This document shows, piece after piece, positions 25,092 to 35,501 of a DNA stretch of 64,000 bases (positions within the stretch are counted from its first letter, which is position 1; every line of letters begins with the position of its first letter). Source of the stretch: Crotophaga sulcirostris (taxonomy: Eukaryota > Chordata > Aves > Cuculiformes > Crotophagidae); contig VYZB01000174.1 of assembly GCA_013397455.1 (NCBI GenBank), positions 175,695 to 239,694 of the forward strand, written 5' to 3'. Made by a program: the position numbers and the translations under genes. The notes below the pieces were generated by a model. That model ran no database searches and was not told the DNA's origin. It saw only the letters and a program-made list of their open reading frames with translations.

Positions 25092-25326
25092 GTATCACAG
25101 TATCACAAGGTTGGAAAGGACATTTGAGATCATCGGTCCAACCTATAGCCTAACACTAACACCACCAACCCATCATCTAAACCATGGCACTGAGTGCCTC
25201 ATCCAATCTCCTCTTAAACACCTCCAAGTATGGTGACTCCACCACCTCCCCAGGCAGCGCATTCCAATGGCCAATCACCCTTTCAGTGAAGATTTTTTTT
25301 CCTAATTATCAAGCTTAAACTGTCCT
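25092..25326 (-). mobile_element. CR1 fragment, GTATCACAGTATCACAAGG tail
   Basis: The tail and the ATCATCTAAACCATGGCACT, CCTCTTAAACACCTCCAAGT and CACCCTTTCAGTGAAG blocks match the same subfamily as the inner element at 30893-31343, on the opposite strand. Confidence 0.92.
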
Positions 25327-27720
25327 TCATGGCTGCTCCATCACAGGTATCTCCAGTCACGCTTGCAAGAGAGTGGACCGGAACTGCACAAGCAAGAGGT
25401 CCCACCATATCCTACCCACCTCCACATCTTGTCCTCCCAAATCTGAGACAGGCTTTGACCAAATGACAACACCAGTGACCCAACCAGCAGACCCAGAGTG
25501 TCCAAACCCAGCTGGAGATGAGAAGGTCCTAGCCAGTGGGCCAGCCTGGGCATAAACTTTTACAAAGCTGAGTAGGGACAAAACAAGCAAACCTAGGCCT
25601 AGCAGGTGGTCAGATGGAGCTTCAGCAGGTGGTGGAGAGCATTTCCTTCAACAAGACTGGGAAACCCAGGAGGTCACAATCACAGTTGCTTCCAGCGTCT
25701 CCATCAGCCACTCAGGACCAGGACCTTCACCTGCGGGCATCAGCCCCATGACTTGGCAACTGGATCATACCATCCCTCCTGACTGCTTTTGCCATGCAGG
25801 AGTGAAAGGATTTCTTTTCCTTTCTGTTTTCTAAATACTTAATTAGTGCATTTTGGGTTCATCCCATGATGCTCCCAAGCATTTCTTCCAGTTACCTGGG
25901 GCAAAAGCTTGTTATTTTTCCAGGCTGGAGGCCAAATTGGTATTTAATCTTTGCTCCAGATGGCACAGCACTCCAGATACATCAGCTGGAGCATCTCACC
26001 TGTGTGAATAAAGTGACAGAGCAAACAACCCCATTTGCTCAGGGGCTGTTCGACGCGCTCGAGGTAGCTCTGTTTACACCCGTCATGAAAAAGACGCGTT
26101 CGTATGAATTCAGGCTATGGTCTTGCTTATCAAACCAAACACCCACAGGAACTAAAACAACAACAGGAACCTAAAGAATAATAATCACATCAAACCTTGT
26201 GTTTTGCTTTCTCGCAAGTCAAGCGTAAATAAAAGGCTTATTTCAACCATGAGGGCAGTCAGGGTTGAGCCTAGACTAGGGTTTCGTTCTCTGTCCTCTG
26301 TCCCAGCCCTCCCCAAAGCTGCTGGTCGTGCAAACCAGGGTCCAACTTCTCCTATGCACAAGGAGAAGGGTTGGTGAACCTGGATTTTAGTGTGTGGTGC
26401 CGCGAGCTCACAGCTCTGCTCACCAGAGGAGACGCCAGAAGGACACGATAGGACAGCCACGGGATGCTCCAGCTTCTGGCTAATTCACCTTGTTTCTAGG
26501 AAGCTGCTGCATCCCTCCCTCCGAGGATATGTTTCCTGCAAACTACATCACCTCACATAACCCAGAAAAAAACAAAACAAAAGAGAGACATAAGGATTGG
26601 GTTCATCTGCCCGGGCACACAGAACGCAGCATAAAATCAGCTGAGCCCACCAACGGCTGGAAACAAAAGGAAGGGTGGGGGTTTTGTGCTCATCTGGGCT
26701 CTGTTCAGAGCATCCTCCAGCTTTGAGAGCCCATCCTGGTGGCAACCAAGACAAAGGAAAGCCAGGAGCTGTCGGCAGGAGCCAGCTGGGGAAAACCAGG
26801 GTGAGGAGGCAGCCGCGCAGCCGGATTCGCGTGTTGCTGAACACGTTAGACACGGCAGGAAACTCGAGATCAAAGGAGAGGAGCGTGCCAGAGCGAGATG
26901 TCATCCAACCCTCCTGCCAAAGGTGTGCCAGGGAGGGGGGAAATAACCCCCAGCCACTGGCACATCCGAAGGATCTGGCTCCAGAGCCACGGGAGATGCT
27001 CCACTCCCGCACACCCAGGCTGAAACAAAGACAGGTTAAACTGAACAAACTCCCCCTAAAAACCCCAGGAGGTGCAGTTTTACCAGTTGGTGTTCAGTCC
27101 CACACGTCCCTTGCCAACGCAGGCGAAGCAGCGGATGCTGGGAGGGCTCCGTACGTGCCCGTACGGCAGGAACGGCAGCGCTGGACAACTCCAAAAAGCA
27201 GCTTTTCACATTTCTGGGTGGGTTTTTTTAAGCTGAAGAAACCCGCAGCGTCCTGGTTTGGCCCCAGGAAAGCGACGGGACGTGCCTGATTCCAAGTCTT
27301 GAGCTACTGGGAATGGGGGTGACCAGGGGACATCGAGCCAAGTTGTGGGGTGGGACCTCCAGGAGCTCCCTTTTGTAAAGATGGTCTGGGTGGGGACATG
27401 GGGACACATCTTCTGTCCCCTTTGTGCACCCCAGCCACCTTCTCTGTCATTCCTGCGTGATGCGGTTCCAAGCCATGGTCCAGTCTCCACTATTCTCTTC
27501 TCTGGGCTGCTCCCCTCTGCCCCCCAAGTGGGGATGTGGGTCCCAAGTGAGGACCCTGTGGCACCCCATGGGGCTGGCAGCCACCCCATGCTGCAGACTG
27601 GTCACCCTGAGGTGGGCCTGGCCCACAGGGCTCTGCAAGGGGGGCAGTGCAGACCCTGCAGGGCGCAGCCCAGGGCAGCCTCACGTCCCCATGGCAGCCC
27701 CTGCCCCACAGGGGACTGGG
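25327..27720. other. RNF24 intron 1, promoter-proximal part
   Basis: No repeat family is recognised. CpG content rises from about 26780, and a perfect 6-bp-arm hairpin CCGTAC-GTGCCC-GTACGG sits at about 27151-27168. Confidence 0.45.
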
Positions 27721-28410
27721 TGATGGGTCCTGCCCCACAGAGCGGTGCACAAAGATGGGCTTTGCCCCACAGAGTGGTGCACAAGGAGGGGGGGGGCCCT
27801 GCCCCACAGAGCGGTGCACAGGGAAGGAAGGTCCCTGTCCCACAGAGCGGTGCACAAGGAGGGGGGGCCCTGCCTCAAAGAGGGGCCCCTGCCCCATAGA
27901 GGGGTGCACAAGGAGGGTCCCTGTCCCACAGAGCGGTGCACAAGGAGGGGCGCTGCCACAAAGAGGGGCCCCTGCCCCATAGAGGGGTGCACAAGGAGGA
28001 TCCCTGGTGCACAGAGCGGTGCACACGGAAGGGGGGCCCTGCCCTATAGCGGGGTGCACAGGGAAGGTCCCCGCCCCAGAGGGCCCCTGCACCATTAAGC
28101 GGAGCACAAGGAGTGGAACCCCTGCCCCACAGAGCGGCGCACAGGGAAGGTCCCTGCCCCACAGAACGGGGCACAAGGAAGGTCCCTGCCCCACAGAACG
28201 GGGCACAGGGAAGGTCCCTGCCCCACAGAGCGGTGCACAAGGAAGGTCCCTGCCCCACAGAGCGGTGCACAAGGAAGGTCCCTGCCCCACAGAGCGGTGC
28301 ACAAGGAGGGTCCCTGCCCCATAGGGTGGCGCACAAGGAGGGTCTGAGTCCCTGCCCCACAGAAGGTCCCTGCCCCACAGAGCGCTGCACGGGGAGTGCA
28401 GCCCCTGCCC
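27721..28410. repeat. GC-rich minisatellite, 32-bp core unit, about 18 copies
   Basis: The unit reads GGTCCCTGCCCCACAGAGCG followed by GTGCACAAGGAA. It is most regular at 28124-28345, where successive GCACA motifs are 32 bases apart. Left copies are more diverged and include a longer higher-order unit with an extra AGAGGGGCCCCTGCCCCATAG segment (27873-27905, 27960-27990). It lies at the very start of RNF24 intron 1. The unit lacks stop codons in several frames on both strands, which makes long but meaningless ORFs. Spacers are absent, so it is not a CRISPR array. Confidence 0.95.
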
Positions 28411-28479
28411 CACGGAGAGCCCCTGTTCCCCCCCTCCCCGGGCTGTGCCCGCCCCTCCCGCTGCCCCCCCGGCACTCAC

Positions 28480-28530
28480 CGCGCGCTCGCGCCCAGCCTC
28501 GCGCCGCCCGCACTGCCCGGCGCGGGGAGG
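28480..28530 (-). other. RNF24: RNF24 first exon (noncoding), 5' end approximate
   Basis: A consensus donor, GCGCG/GTGAGTGCC, lies in the middle of the CpG island on the minus strand, with the intron starting at 28479. GC boxes begin about 70 bases further upstream, so transcription probably starts near 28500-28540; this is inferred from spacing only. An ATG in a YY1-like context (GAAATGGCG, minus, about 28672) lies further upstream and would be transcribed only if initiation is broader than assumed. Assignment to RNF24 rests on strand, the distance to the leader exon, and the lack of another gene. Confidence 0.62.
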
Positions 28531-28641
28531 GACCCGGATGGAGGCGGTCCCGCCCCACCAGGCCCCGCCCACTGGGCTGCCCGGCCCCGCCCAAGACGCT
28601 GTCCAGCGCGGGGTGGGACCCGGATGGAGGCGGCCCCGCCC
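28521..28641. repeat. 86-bp-period duplication inside the CpG island
   Basis: A 35-bp segment beginning CGCGGGGAGGGACCCGGATG at 28521 recurs at 28607 with two substitutions. Each copy ends in a GC box, so the duplication also doubles putative Sp1 sites. Confidence 0.85.
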
Positions 28642-28739
28642 AGCGGGGAAGGGAGCGCGGGCTGAGGCGCCATTTCTGGGGGGTGGCGGGGGGACGTGGG
28701 GTCGTTGTGGGGACGGGGGCTGTGGGGGCAGGAGGTGAC

Positions 28740-29590
28740 CCTGGAGCCAGGAGATGGCAGTGGGGACAGGAGGTGGAACTGAGACACAGAGATGGCACTG
28801 AGGACACGGAGATGATGTGCTGGGGACATTACGTGACTGTAGGGACAGAGATGGTGTGGGGACAGGGAGATGGTGTAGGAACGTGAGGTGGAATTGGGGA
28901 CAGTGTGGCACTGAGGACACGGGGACGATGTGCTGGGGACACTACATGACTCTAGGGACAGAGATGGTGTGGGGACAGGAGGTGGCACTGGGGATGGAGT
29001 GGCATTGGGTACAGGGTGGCCCTGGGGACAAGGGGGTGGTGTTGGGATGTGAGGTGACACTGGGGACAGGGACACTGAAGGCACGGGAATGATGTACTGG
29101 GGACATTACGTGTCTCTAGGCACGGGGGTGGTGTGCGGACAGGAGGTGGCACTGGGGATGAGGGTGGTATGGAGACATAAGGTGGCAGTGGGGACAGCGT
29201 GGCACTGAGGACACAGGGATGGTGTAGTGGGAACATTACATGGCTACGGGGACAGAGATGGTGTGGGGACAGATGGTGTGGGGACAGGAGGTGGCCAGTG
29301 GGGATGGGAGGTGGCACTGGGTACAGGGTGGGACAAGGGGATGGTATGGGGACTTGAGGTGAATGGGGATGAGGACTGTAGGGACATGAAGTGACACTGG
29401 AGAAAGGAGGCACCACTGGGAACATGAGATGGCATTTAGGACAGTGGCATTGACGACAAGGGGGTGATGTAGTGGGAACAGGAGGTGACTGTGGGGACCA
29501 GGGCTGAGGGGACACATGGCATTGGAGACATGAGGGGACTTGGGATGGGAGATTGAGGTGGAGAAAATGGGTACGGGGCACAGCAGCAGG
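28740..29590. repeat. G-rich tandem array, units about 115-155 bp
   Basis: Recurring blocks start near 28795, 28909, 29065 and 29205. Each begins with an ACTGAGGACACGG-like motif, then TGGGGACATTACRTG, then AGAGATGGTGTGGGGACAGG and variable GAGGTGGCACTGGGGA repeats. Unit length varies through gain or loss of the short GGGGACA/GGTGGCA submotifs. The plus strand is G-rich with many GGG and GGGG runs. The array lies directly upstream of the promoter island and is unrelated to the VNTR on its other side. Confidence 0.85.
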
Positions 29591-29954
29591 GATGGAGTGA
29601 TGGTGGTGACAAGGCCGTGACACCATGATATGGGATGGTGGTGGGAGTCGGGTCAAAAGGGGACAGAAAGTGGCATCAGGGAGGGTCTGACCTATTCGGG
29701 TCGTCTCCACCAGCATCCACACCAAGAAGGACCCATCACTGTTCCCATTCTTGTGCCCATACCGAGGGACTTGGTGTCAATTTTGAGAGAAATCAGATCA
29801 CCCTTTGGCACTGACACGTCCATGGGGGCTCTGTGTCCTAGTGGGAACCAAGTCACCACTGGCATGATGGTGGCATGCGTGCTGCGTGTCATCATCAGCC
29901 GTGGGGAGTTACCAAGCTCAGCACCGTGTGTATCAGTGATTCATGGCAGCCTTA

Positions 29955-30152
29955 TCATGGAATCACAGCATGGTTTGGGTTGGAAGGGACCTTTAAAGCC
30001 CATCCAGTTCCAACCTCCCTGCCATGGGCAGGGACAGCTCCCACCAGACCAGGCTGCTCCAAGCCCCATGCAACCTGGCCTTGAACACCTCCAGGGATGG
30101 GGCAGCCACAACTTCCCTGGGGAACCTGTTCCAGTATCTCACCACCCTCAAG
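29955..30152 (-). mobile_element. CR1 copy, 5'-truncated
   Basis: It starts with the tail remnant GGAATCACAGCATGGTTTGG and ends just after TATCTCACCACCCTCA. Confidence 0.95.
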
Positions 30153-30549
30153 CCACCATCAGGCTCCTCATGAGGTCCGAGGAGCTCAGCTGGAGAATGT
30201 TGTTAATGTGCAAGGAAAGCCTTATGTTCCTCCTCATTTTCCAGCGGGACAAGGCCAGATCTGATGGTGGGAAAGCCAGGGCTGTAATTAGCTGCGAGCT
30301 TGAAATGAGGAACCTGTTAATACGGTTCATTCATGGTGTTTCCATCTCTCAGCTCCATCATGAGATGAGGTGGGCTTTGCCGGGGATGTGACCTCCTGCA
30401 GCAAAGCCCAAAGCTGCTTTCCTGCCTCCCCTTCATCCCGGCTCTGCAGAGGGCTGAGATGCGAGCGTCTCCAGGTACTGAGAGAGCATGAAGGAATCCT
30501 GGCTGTGACTTTGTCCTCTCAGCCAGTGCAGGAAGGCAGAGGAAAGGAG
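30153..30549. other. Intergenic spacer
   Basis: Unique sequence with no recognised feature. Confidence 0.5.
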
Positions 30550-30892
30550 GTGCTGAAGCACGTCCAGCGAAGGGCAAAGAAGCTGGTGTTGGGTCTGGAG
30601 AAAAAGTGTTATGAGGAGCAGATGAGGGAACTGGGGTTGTTTAGCCTGGAGAAAAGGAGATTGAGGGGAGACCTCATCACTGTCTACAACTTCCTGAAAG
30701 GAGGTTGTAGCAAGGTGGGTGTTGGTCTCTTCTCCCAAGTGACAGGTGATAGAAGGAGAGGAAATAGCCTCAAGTTGCACCAGGGCAGGTTCCGATTAGA
30801 CATCAAGAAAAATTTCTTCACTGAAAGGGTTGTCAGGTGCTGGCTGAAGCTGCCTAGAGAGGTGATAGAGTCACCATCCCTGGAGGTGTTGA
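30550..30892 (+). mobile_element. Outer CR1, left part
   Basis: Sense-strand CR1 3' UTR from GTCCAGCGAAGGGCAAAGAA to CCATCCCTGGAGGTGTTGAA, where it is interrupted by another CR1. The text (GGTTGTAGCAAGGTGGGTGT, TCTTCTCCCAAGTGACAGG) places it in the same subfamily as the copy at 46277-46555. Confidence 0.92.
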
Positions 30893-31343
30893 ATGACCGA
30901 GAGATCAGGCCCAGCCAGTATGGATTTAGGAGGGGTAGGTCCTGCCAGACCAACCTGATCTCCTTTTATGACCATGTGACTCACCTGGTGAATGAGAGGA
31001 AGGCTGTGGTTGTAGTATACCTGGACTTCAGCAGGACCTTTGACACTGTCTCCTATAGTAGACTCCTGGAGAAGCTGGCAGCCCGTGGCTTGGACAGGAG
31101 CACTCTGTGCTGGGTTAGGTTTAGGCTTGATATTAGAAAAAAATTCTTCACTGAAAGGGTGATTGGAATGCGCTGCCCGCGCAGGTGGTGGAGTCGCGTC
31201 CCTGGAGGTGTTTAAGGGGAGATTGGCTGAGGCACTCAGTGCCATCCATGGTTTAGATGATGGGTTGGTGTTAGTGTTGGGTTATAGGTTGGACTCGATG
31301 ATCCCAAAGGTCCTTTCCAACCTTGTAATACTGATACTGTGAT
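30893..31343 (+). mobile_element. Inner CR1 with reverse-transcriptase remnant, internally deleted
   Basis: The first 225 bases encode part of the CR1 reverse transcriptase: a [10 protein letters not shown] block, then [14 protein letters not shown], which carries the first catalytic aspartate (motif A), then [10 protein letters not shown]. At about 31115-31121 it jumps directly to the 3' UTR (AGGCTTGATATTAGAAAAAA), so the YxDD region and everything to the end of the frame are missing. The 3' end is TAATACTGATACTGTGAT. It cannot be active. The frame stays open across the junction by chance. Confidence 0.9.
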
Positions 31344-31440
31344 AGATGAGGCACTCAGGGATCTCATTTAGTAGTGGACAAGTACAATTGGACATGATGA
31401 TCTCAAAGGTCTTTTCCAACCGAGTGATTCTATGATTCTA
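31344..31440 (+). mobile_element. Outer CR1, right part with 3' tail
   Basis: The interrupted element resumes at AGATGAGGCACTCAGGGATC and ends with GATTCTATGATTCTA. Alignment with 46455-46553 shows the two halves belong to one copy. Confidence 0.9.
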
Positions 31441-31969
31441 ATAATGGATGTTGTAGCGAGGTGCTGTGGGAAGACTCGCAGCATCTTTGAAGACAACGCT
31501 GGCCCTGACCTCGGGATGCCTGTGTGATGAGACAGGGAGTTGGGCTGCTGGATGAGCGGAGCCTCATTCCCGCTGTGGGAATCCCCACTTCGCCTGGGAG
31601 GGATCTGCCTGAACACGCTGGAGCTCCCTGGAGCTGGGACTCCTGCTGTTGAGACTGCAGAGCCAGGGCCCCGCAGGGACCTGCTGCCAGCAGCTGATGG
31701 GATGAATTTGGGAAGCAAATGCACTTGGAGATCAGGTTCTGTGCTCCTCCCACGCTGACCAGCCCTCAGAACCCTGGGGCGAAGCCCGGAATGAAGCCTG
31801 GAACGGCAAGCAATGAGGAGGAGAGGTGCTGGACAGGCACACAACCTTTGTCCTTGGCACATCCTGGAAGCAAACTCGTCTTTTAGGACACGTAAATGGA
31901 TGGAAACATCTCCTTCTCCTAGCCCAAGCGATGGCTGGGGTGGTGTTAGCAGACGACAAGCTGTGGTAG
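31441..31969. other. Intergenic spacer
   Basis: Unique sequence. The minus-strand ORFs here have no recognisable domain. Confidence 0.5.
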
Positions 31970-32621
31970 TCATAGAATCATAGAATGGTTTGGGTGGGAA
32001 GGGACCTTAAAGCCCATCACAGTTCCAACACCCCTGCCATGGGCAGGGACACCTCCCACCAGACCAGGCTGCTCAAAGACCCATTCAACCAGGCCTTGAA
32101 CACCTCCAGGGCGCCACAGCGCCCCTGGGCAACCTGTGCCAGGGCCTACCCACCCTCATTGTGAAGAATTTCTTCCTAATGTCTAATCTAAATCTTCCCT
32201 CTGACAGTTTAAAGCCATTCCCCCTCATCCTATCACTACAGGCCCTTGGAAAAAAATGCCTCCCCAGCTTTCTTGTAGCCCCTTCAGCTACTGGAAGGCT
32301 GCTCTAATGTCTCGCTGGAACCTTCTCTTCTCCAGGCTGAACAACCCCAACTCTCTTAGCCTGTCCTCATAGCAGAGGTGCTCCAGCCCTCTGATCTTCT
32401 TCATAGTCTCCTGTGGACCCACTCCAACAGTTCCATATCCTCCTTATGTTGGGGATTCCAGAACTGGACACAGGACTCCAAGTGGGGTCTCACGAGAGTG
32501 GAGCAGAGGGACAGAATCCCCTCCCTCACCCTGCTGGCCACGCTGCTTTGGATGCAGCCCAGGACACTGTTGACCTTCTGGGCTGCGAGCACACGTTGCC
32601 AGCTCATGTCGAGCTCTCATC
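31970..32621 (-). mobile_element. CR1 copy, about 650 bp, well preserved
   Basis: It runs from an intact tail (TCATAGAATCATAGAATGG) to the TTGCCAGCTCATGTCGAGCT block at the end of the reverse-transcriptase frame. It is one of the least diverged copies in the window. Confidence 0.97.
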
Positions 32622-34680
32622 AAATTCGTGAAGGCAAGCGATGCGCTGCCTCTGATCACACCTCCGTTATCCGTATTGAAGGAAGAGAGGGTTTGGTCCT
32701 TTTCAATACATTGTTCTCCTCGAGCTGGTTGGGTGGGATCACTGCAGGCACTGGCTCCAGCGCCTCCGGGCTGGAGGAGGAAAAATGGTCCAGCCCAAAT
32801 TCACCAGGTTTGAGCAGACAGTGCTGCCAGCTGGGTGGTGCGTGATGCGCTTCCCATGCATCTGGACCAACCCTGTGGCACAGACCCCCTCACAGTCACC
32901 GCAGTCCAAGGATGCGTGCCCCCTGCTCCTCTGGGAGTTCTGCAAGGATTGGTGATGTCCACCCCAAGGTGACAAACACAGAGATGAAGGAGTTGGGGGT
33001 GCCGGTGAAACCAGTCTGTGACATTTCACTGGAGGAAGAAATTCCTTGGAAGAAAGGAAAACAACCTCAAACTATCCCCTGACCCAGGGACCTTCTACCT
33101 CTGGACACCAGGGGTGGTCAGAATGGTGGGATGGCTTTGAGGACTGCCGATGTTGGCACAGTGACCCAGATGCCACCCTGCACCCTGGCTCTGCTGCTGG
33201 TCATCACAAATGACTCCCTGTGATTCTCCCTGCCTCAGTTTCCCCTTTGGGAAACGCTGCTGCCTCTGTGAGGATGTGGCAGAGAAAGTCCTCTTGGTGG
33301 GACAGGAAGGTTTGGATGAGCGGTGTCCTGCCTGCGGACTGGAGGTTATGAGGCCTGTGGGATGGGGTCAACGAAGACCGGCTCATCTGGGGAAACGGGG
33401 ATGCGTCTCTGAGCTCTGATTCACTGCCCTGTATGTGGAGGAAACCACGCTGTTGACTTTCTCCTTGCTAATAACACCTCACTTTATGCATGAGAAGATC
33501 CAGTTTTTCCCACTGGATGAGTGAAGGCAAGCTGGGATCCAGCACGACTGTGTGCCCGGACCTTACGGCAAAGAGATGGGGTGATAAGAGAGGGTGGGTC
33601 TGTCTCGTTGGGAAGGTGGAAGATGCCTCCTTTCTCCTCGCATTCCTACGTGGAATGTTTTTGCTTTGTGATAACCCCCTCTCTTTAGTTGTAGGAGGGC
33701 TTGCAGGCCAGCTGGTGGACCTCCTGCTATCCCATTCTGAAGCTGCTTCTGAGCTGCACAAGCATAGCTTGCACTGGCAAAATGCATAAAGTTGGTGGAG
33801 CAGAGGCTGCCTTCTCCTGGGCAAAGTATCTCCTGCTCCTCTTCAATGCATGTGATGCTCCTCTGCGCTGATCCAGCCTGTAGAGATACCCTGAAGTCTT
33901 TATTCTGATTTTGGTGAGGAGGCAGAGGAGGTTGAGGACTTGTTATACGAGCAGCTCGTCTTTGGGAAGTTCTTATGGCACGTGAACCAAGCCAGCTGCA
34001 AAGTTTTCCTCCTAGCCCAGTCCTGAGTTCAGGTGGTGCTGGACCACAAGCTCCATGGCAGATCTGTTTTCATCCCAAAACAAATGGGGTGAGGAACCCA
34101 GGGATGCAGCCTGCGTGTCCTTCTGGAGGTCGGAGCAATGGCATCACCTGGGGAGTCTCCACACCTCCTGCAGCCTGCCGGGATCTCCTGCTCTTCTGAG
34201 ATTGCCTTGGTTGGATCATGATTGGGCTGACAGGGACATGCTCTTTTCTGGTGGCATTTCAGCCTTGCTTGTGGATGGTGGCAAAGTTTTGGATTTCCTG
34301 TGGTGACGTACAGCCTCCAACACAGCCCAAGGAGAGCTGTGGTCTGCTCCATGGGCCTAGTGGACATGGTGTGGTCCCGGTGGAGAAGTGAGCCAATGAG
34401 ATACCTGGACTTTTGGTGCTCTCATGCCCTATGGAAGCAAATGCTGATACTTGTCACTGCCCAAGTGATGACACAGGCAGAAGAAGGCGTTAGTGAGTCT
34501 GGCAGGAGAATTTCTGTTTGACTTTCCTGTCTCATCACTGAGATTGACCCTCTGGCTGTTTCCCTCAGACTTTTTTTCATGAGCCAGGAAAGACCTCACT
34601 GACCAGGTGGGGTCTGTGCTGCTGAAATCTCGGCCCATCTGCCAGCGGCAGAAGACGAAGCTTGGGCTCAACTCTTCCAG

Positions 34681-34836
34681 CAGAAATGGGCTTTGGTCAT
34701 CTTGGCATGTGTCACCGGTACAGAGGACATAAAAGCCGCCTACCTGGGCATATCTTGTCTCTGCCTGGGCCAGGGAACTTTCATCCTCACTGACCTGGCC
34801 AAGCTGACCCTACAGGTGTTGCGGATGCAAGACCTG
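34681..34836 (+). other. Exon-like open segment, unrecognised
   Basis: The segment is bounded by an acceptor-like CTCTTCCAG and a donor-like GACCTG/GTGAGC. It is open for 52 codons with phase 0 at both ends. The peptide starts QKWALVILACVTGTEDIKAA and is leucine-rich afterwards. I recognise no family. A chance ORF or a decayed exon is as likely as a real exon. Confidence 0.18.
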
Positions 34837-35062
34837 GTGAGCAGATGAAGAGATGGGCCCCTGAAGACCATCCCTTTCTCTGGTCCCAGCATCCACAGAA
34901 TGTTGCTGTCAGGTCCTGGACACCTTCTTGGTCCATGTGTCCTCCTCCACCTCCTTCACTGGAAACAGTTTCCCTCACTCTACCCCTTTTTTCCTTCTTC
35001 ATCCCACATGACTGTTTTATGTCCCCATTCGTTGCCTCTCCTTTTCCCTCCTTTCGCTCAAG

Positions 35063-35232
35063 GTGTATGGGGTGGCCTTGCTGGCCAATCCAAGAGGGCG
35101 CATGGCCAGTAAAGGACAACTGGTGGAGAAAATCAGACACATGCAGAGTGTGCCCAATCCATCTCTGCCTCTGAAGCAGGATGTGGGGAACCTCCCTCCC
35201 TCCACCTCTGCTGTGGTAGTGTTGTTCAGCAG
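35063..35232 (+). other. Exon-like open segment, unrecognised
   Basis: A pyrimidine-rich stretch ending CTTTCGCTCAAG precedes it and CAG/GTAGCA follows. It has 56 open codons beginning VYGVALLANPRGRMASKGQL, then two spare bases. The next splice-like segment (35520-35566) cannot be joined in frame without a stop, which weakens the case. Confidence 0.15.
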
Positions 35233-35456
35233 GTAGCACAGGCATTGCTGCACGCTTGGGGTGCAAGACTGCTTTCTCAGACCTCTTCTCCACCCTTTCC
35301 ACAGCATCAGAAAGACTTTGGTTTTGCCCCGGAGGGGTGGGGCAGGGCAGACTCTTCCTCTTCCTTGTAGCAGGGCACAATTATCCGGGAGCTTTGACTC
35401 ATGAATGACTTTGTGAGTCAAGGAACAACGCTGCTTTCACAGGGCATGCCCATGGG

Positions 35457-35501
35457 TGACCCACCTCCTTGTGACCCAGCTCCTCATGACCCACCTCCTT
35501 G
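35457..35501. repeat. 15-bp tandem repeat, 3 copies
   Basis: TGACCCACCTCCTTG, TGACCCAGCTCCTCA, TGACCCACCTCCTTG follow one another without gaps. Confidence 0.9.

Larger units (their letters stand above)
1..28530 (-). other. RNF24: RNF24 transcription unit, 3' end outside window
   Basis: The extent is inferred from five minus-strand exons with good splice junctions. Their order along the gene is exon 1 (donor after 28480), an 83-nt noncoding exon (20281-20199), the first coding exon (8674-8525), a 43-nt exon (2291-2249) and a 42-nt exon (1255-1214). The joined reading frame matches the N-terminal half of vertebrate RNF24, a single-pass RING-H2 protein of about 148 residues reported at the Golgi. 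In human, RNF24 also has long introns and is read towards PANK2, with SMOX upstream; neither neighbour is visible here. The last exon(s), encoding the RING domain, should lie left of position 1. Fourteen CR1 fragments lie in the introns, eleven of them in the same orientation as the gene. Identification is firm; the exact transcription start and any further 5' exons are not. Confidence 0.88.
28380..28700 (-). promoter_or_regulatory. RNF24: CpG-island promoter, probably RNF24
   Basis: This is the most CpG-dense stretch of the window. It carries the GC box CCCCGCCC at 28563-28570, 28585-28592 and 28634-28641, and a close variant at 28550-28556. No TATA box is seen near the donor-bearing exon. 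A YY1-like site (AAATGGCG on minus) is at about 28668-28675. These are hallmarks of a housekeeping-type, Sp1-driven promoter. Whether the island also fires to the right cannot be judged. Confidence 0.75.

Noticed and set aside
27721..28410. Regular 32-bp repeats resembling a CRISPR array
   Set aside because: Repeats are contiguous with no unique spacers, vary in sequence and length, and sit in a vertebrate genome.
27490..28920. 476-codon open frame on minus across the VNTR and CpG island
   Set aside because: It exists only because the GC-rich repeat unit lacks stops in rotating frames. Several overlapping frames are equally open on both strands, and the RNF24 first-exon donor lies inside it.
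28700..29600. Divergent gene starting from the CpG island to the right
   Set aside because: The plus strand enters a tandem array at once, with no donor of quality or recognisable peptide. Bidirectional noncoding transcription cannot be excluded.
30370..31215. 281-codon open frame on plus
   Set aside because: It runs through one CR1, into the RT remnant of a nested CR1 and on into 3' UTR. The frame is accidental apart from the RT fragment.
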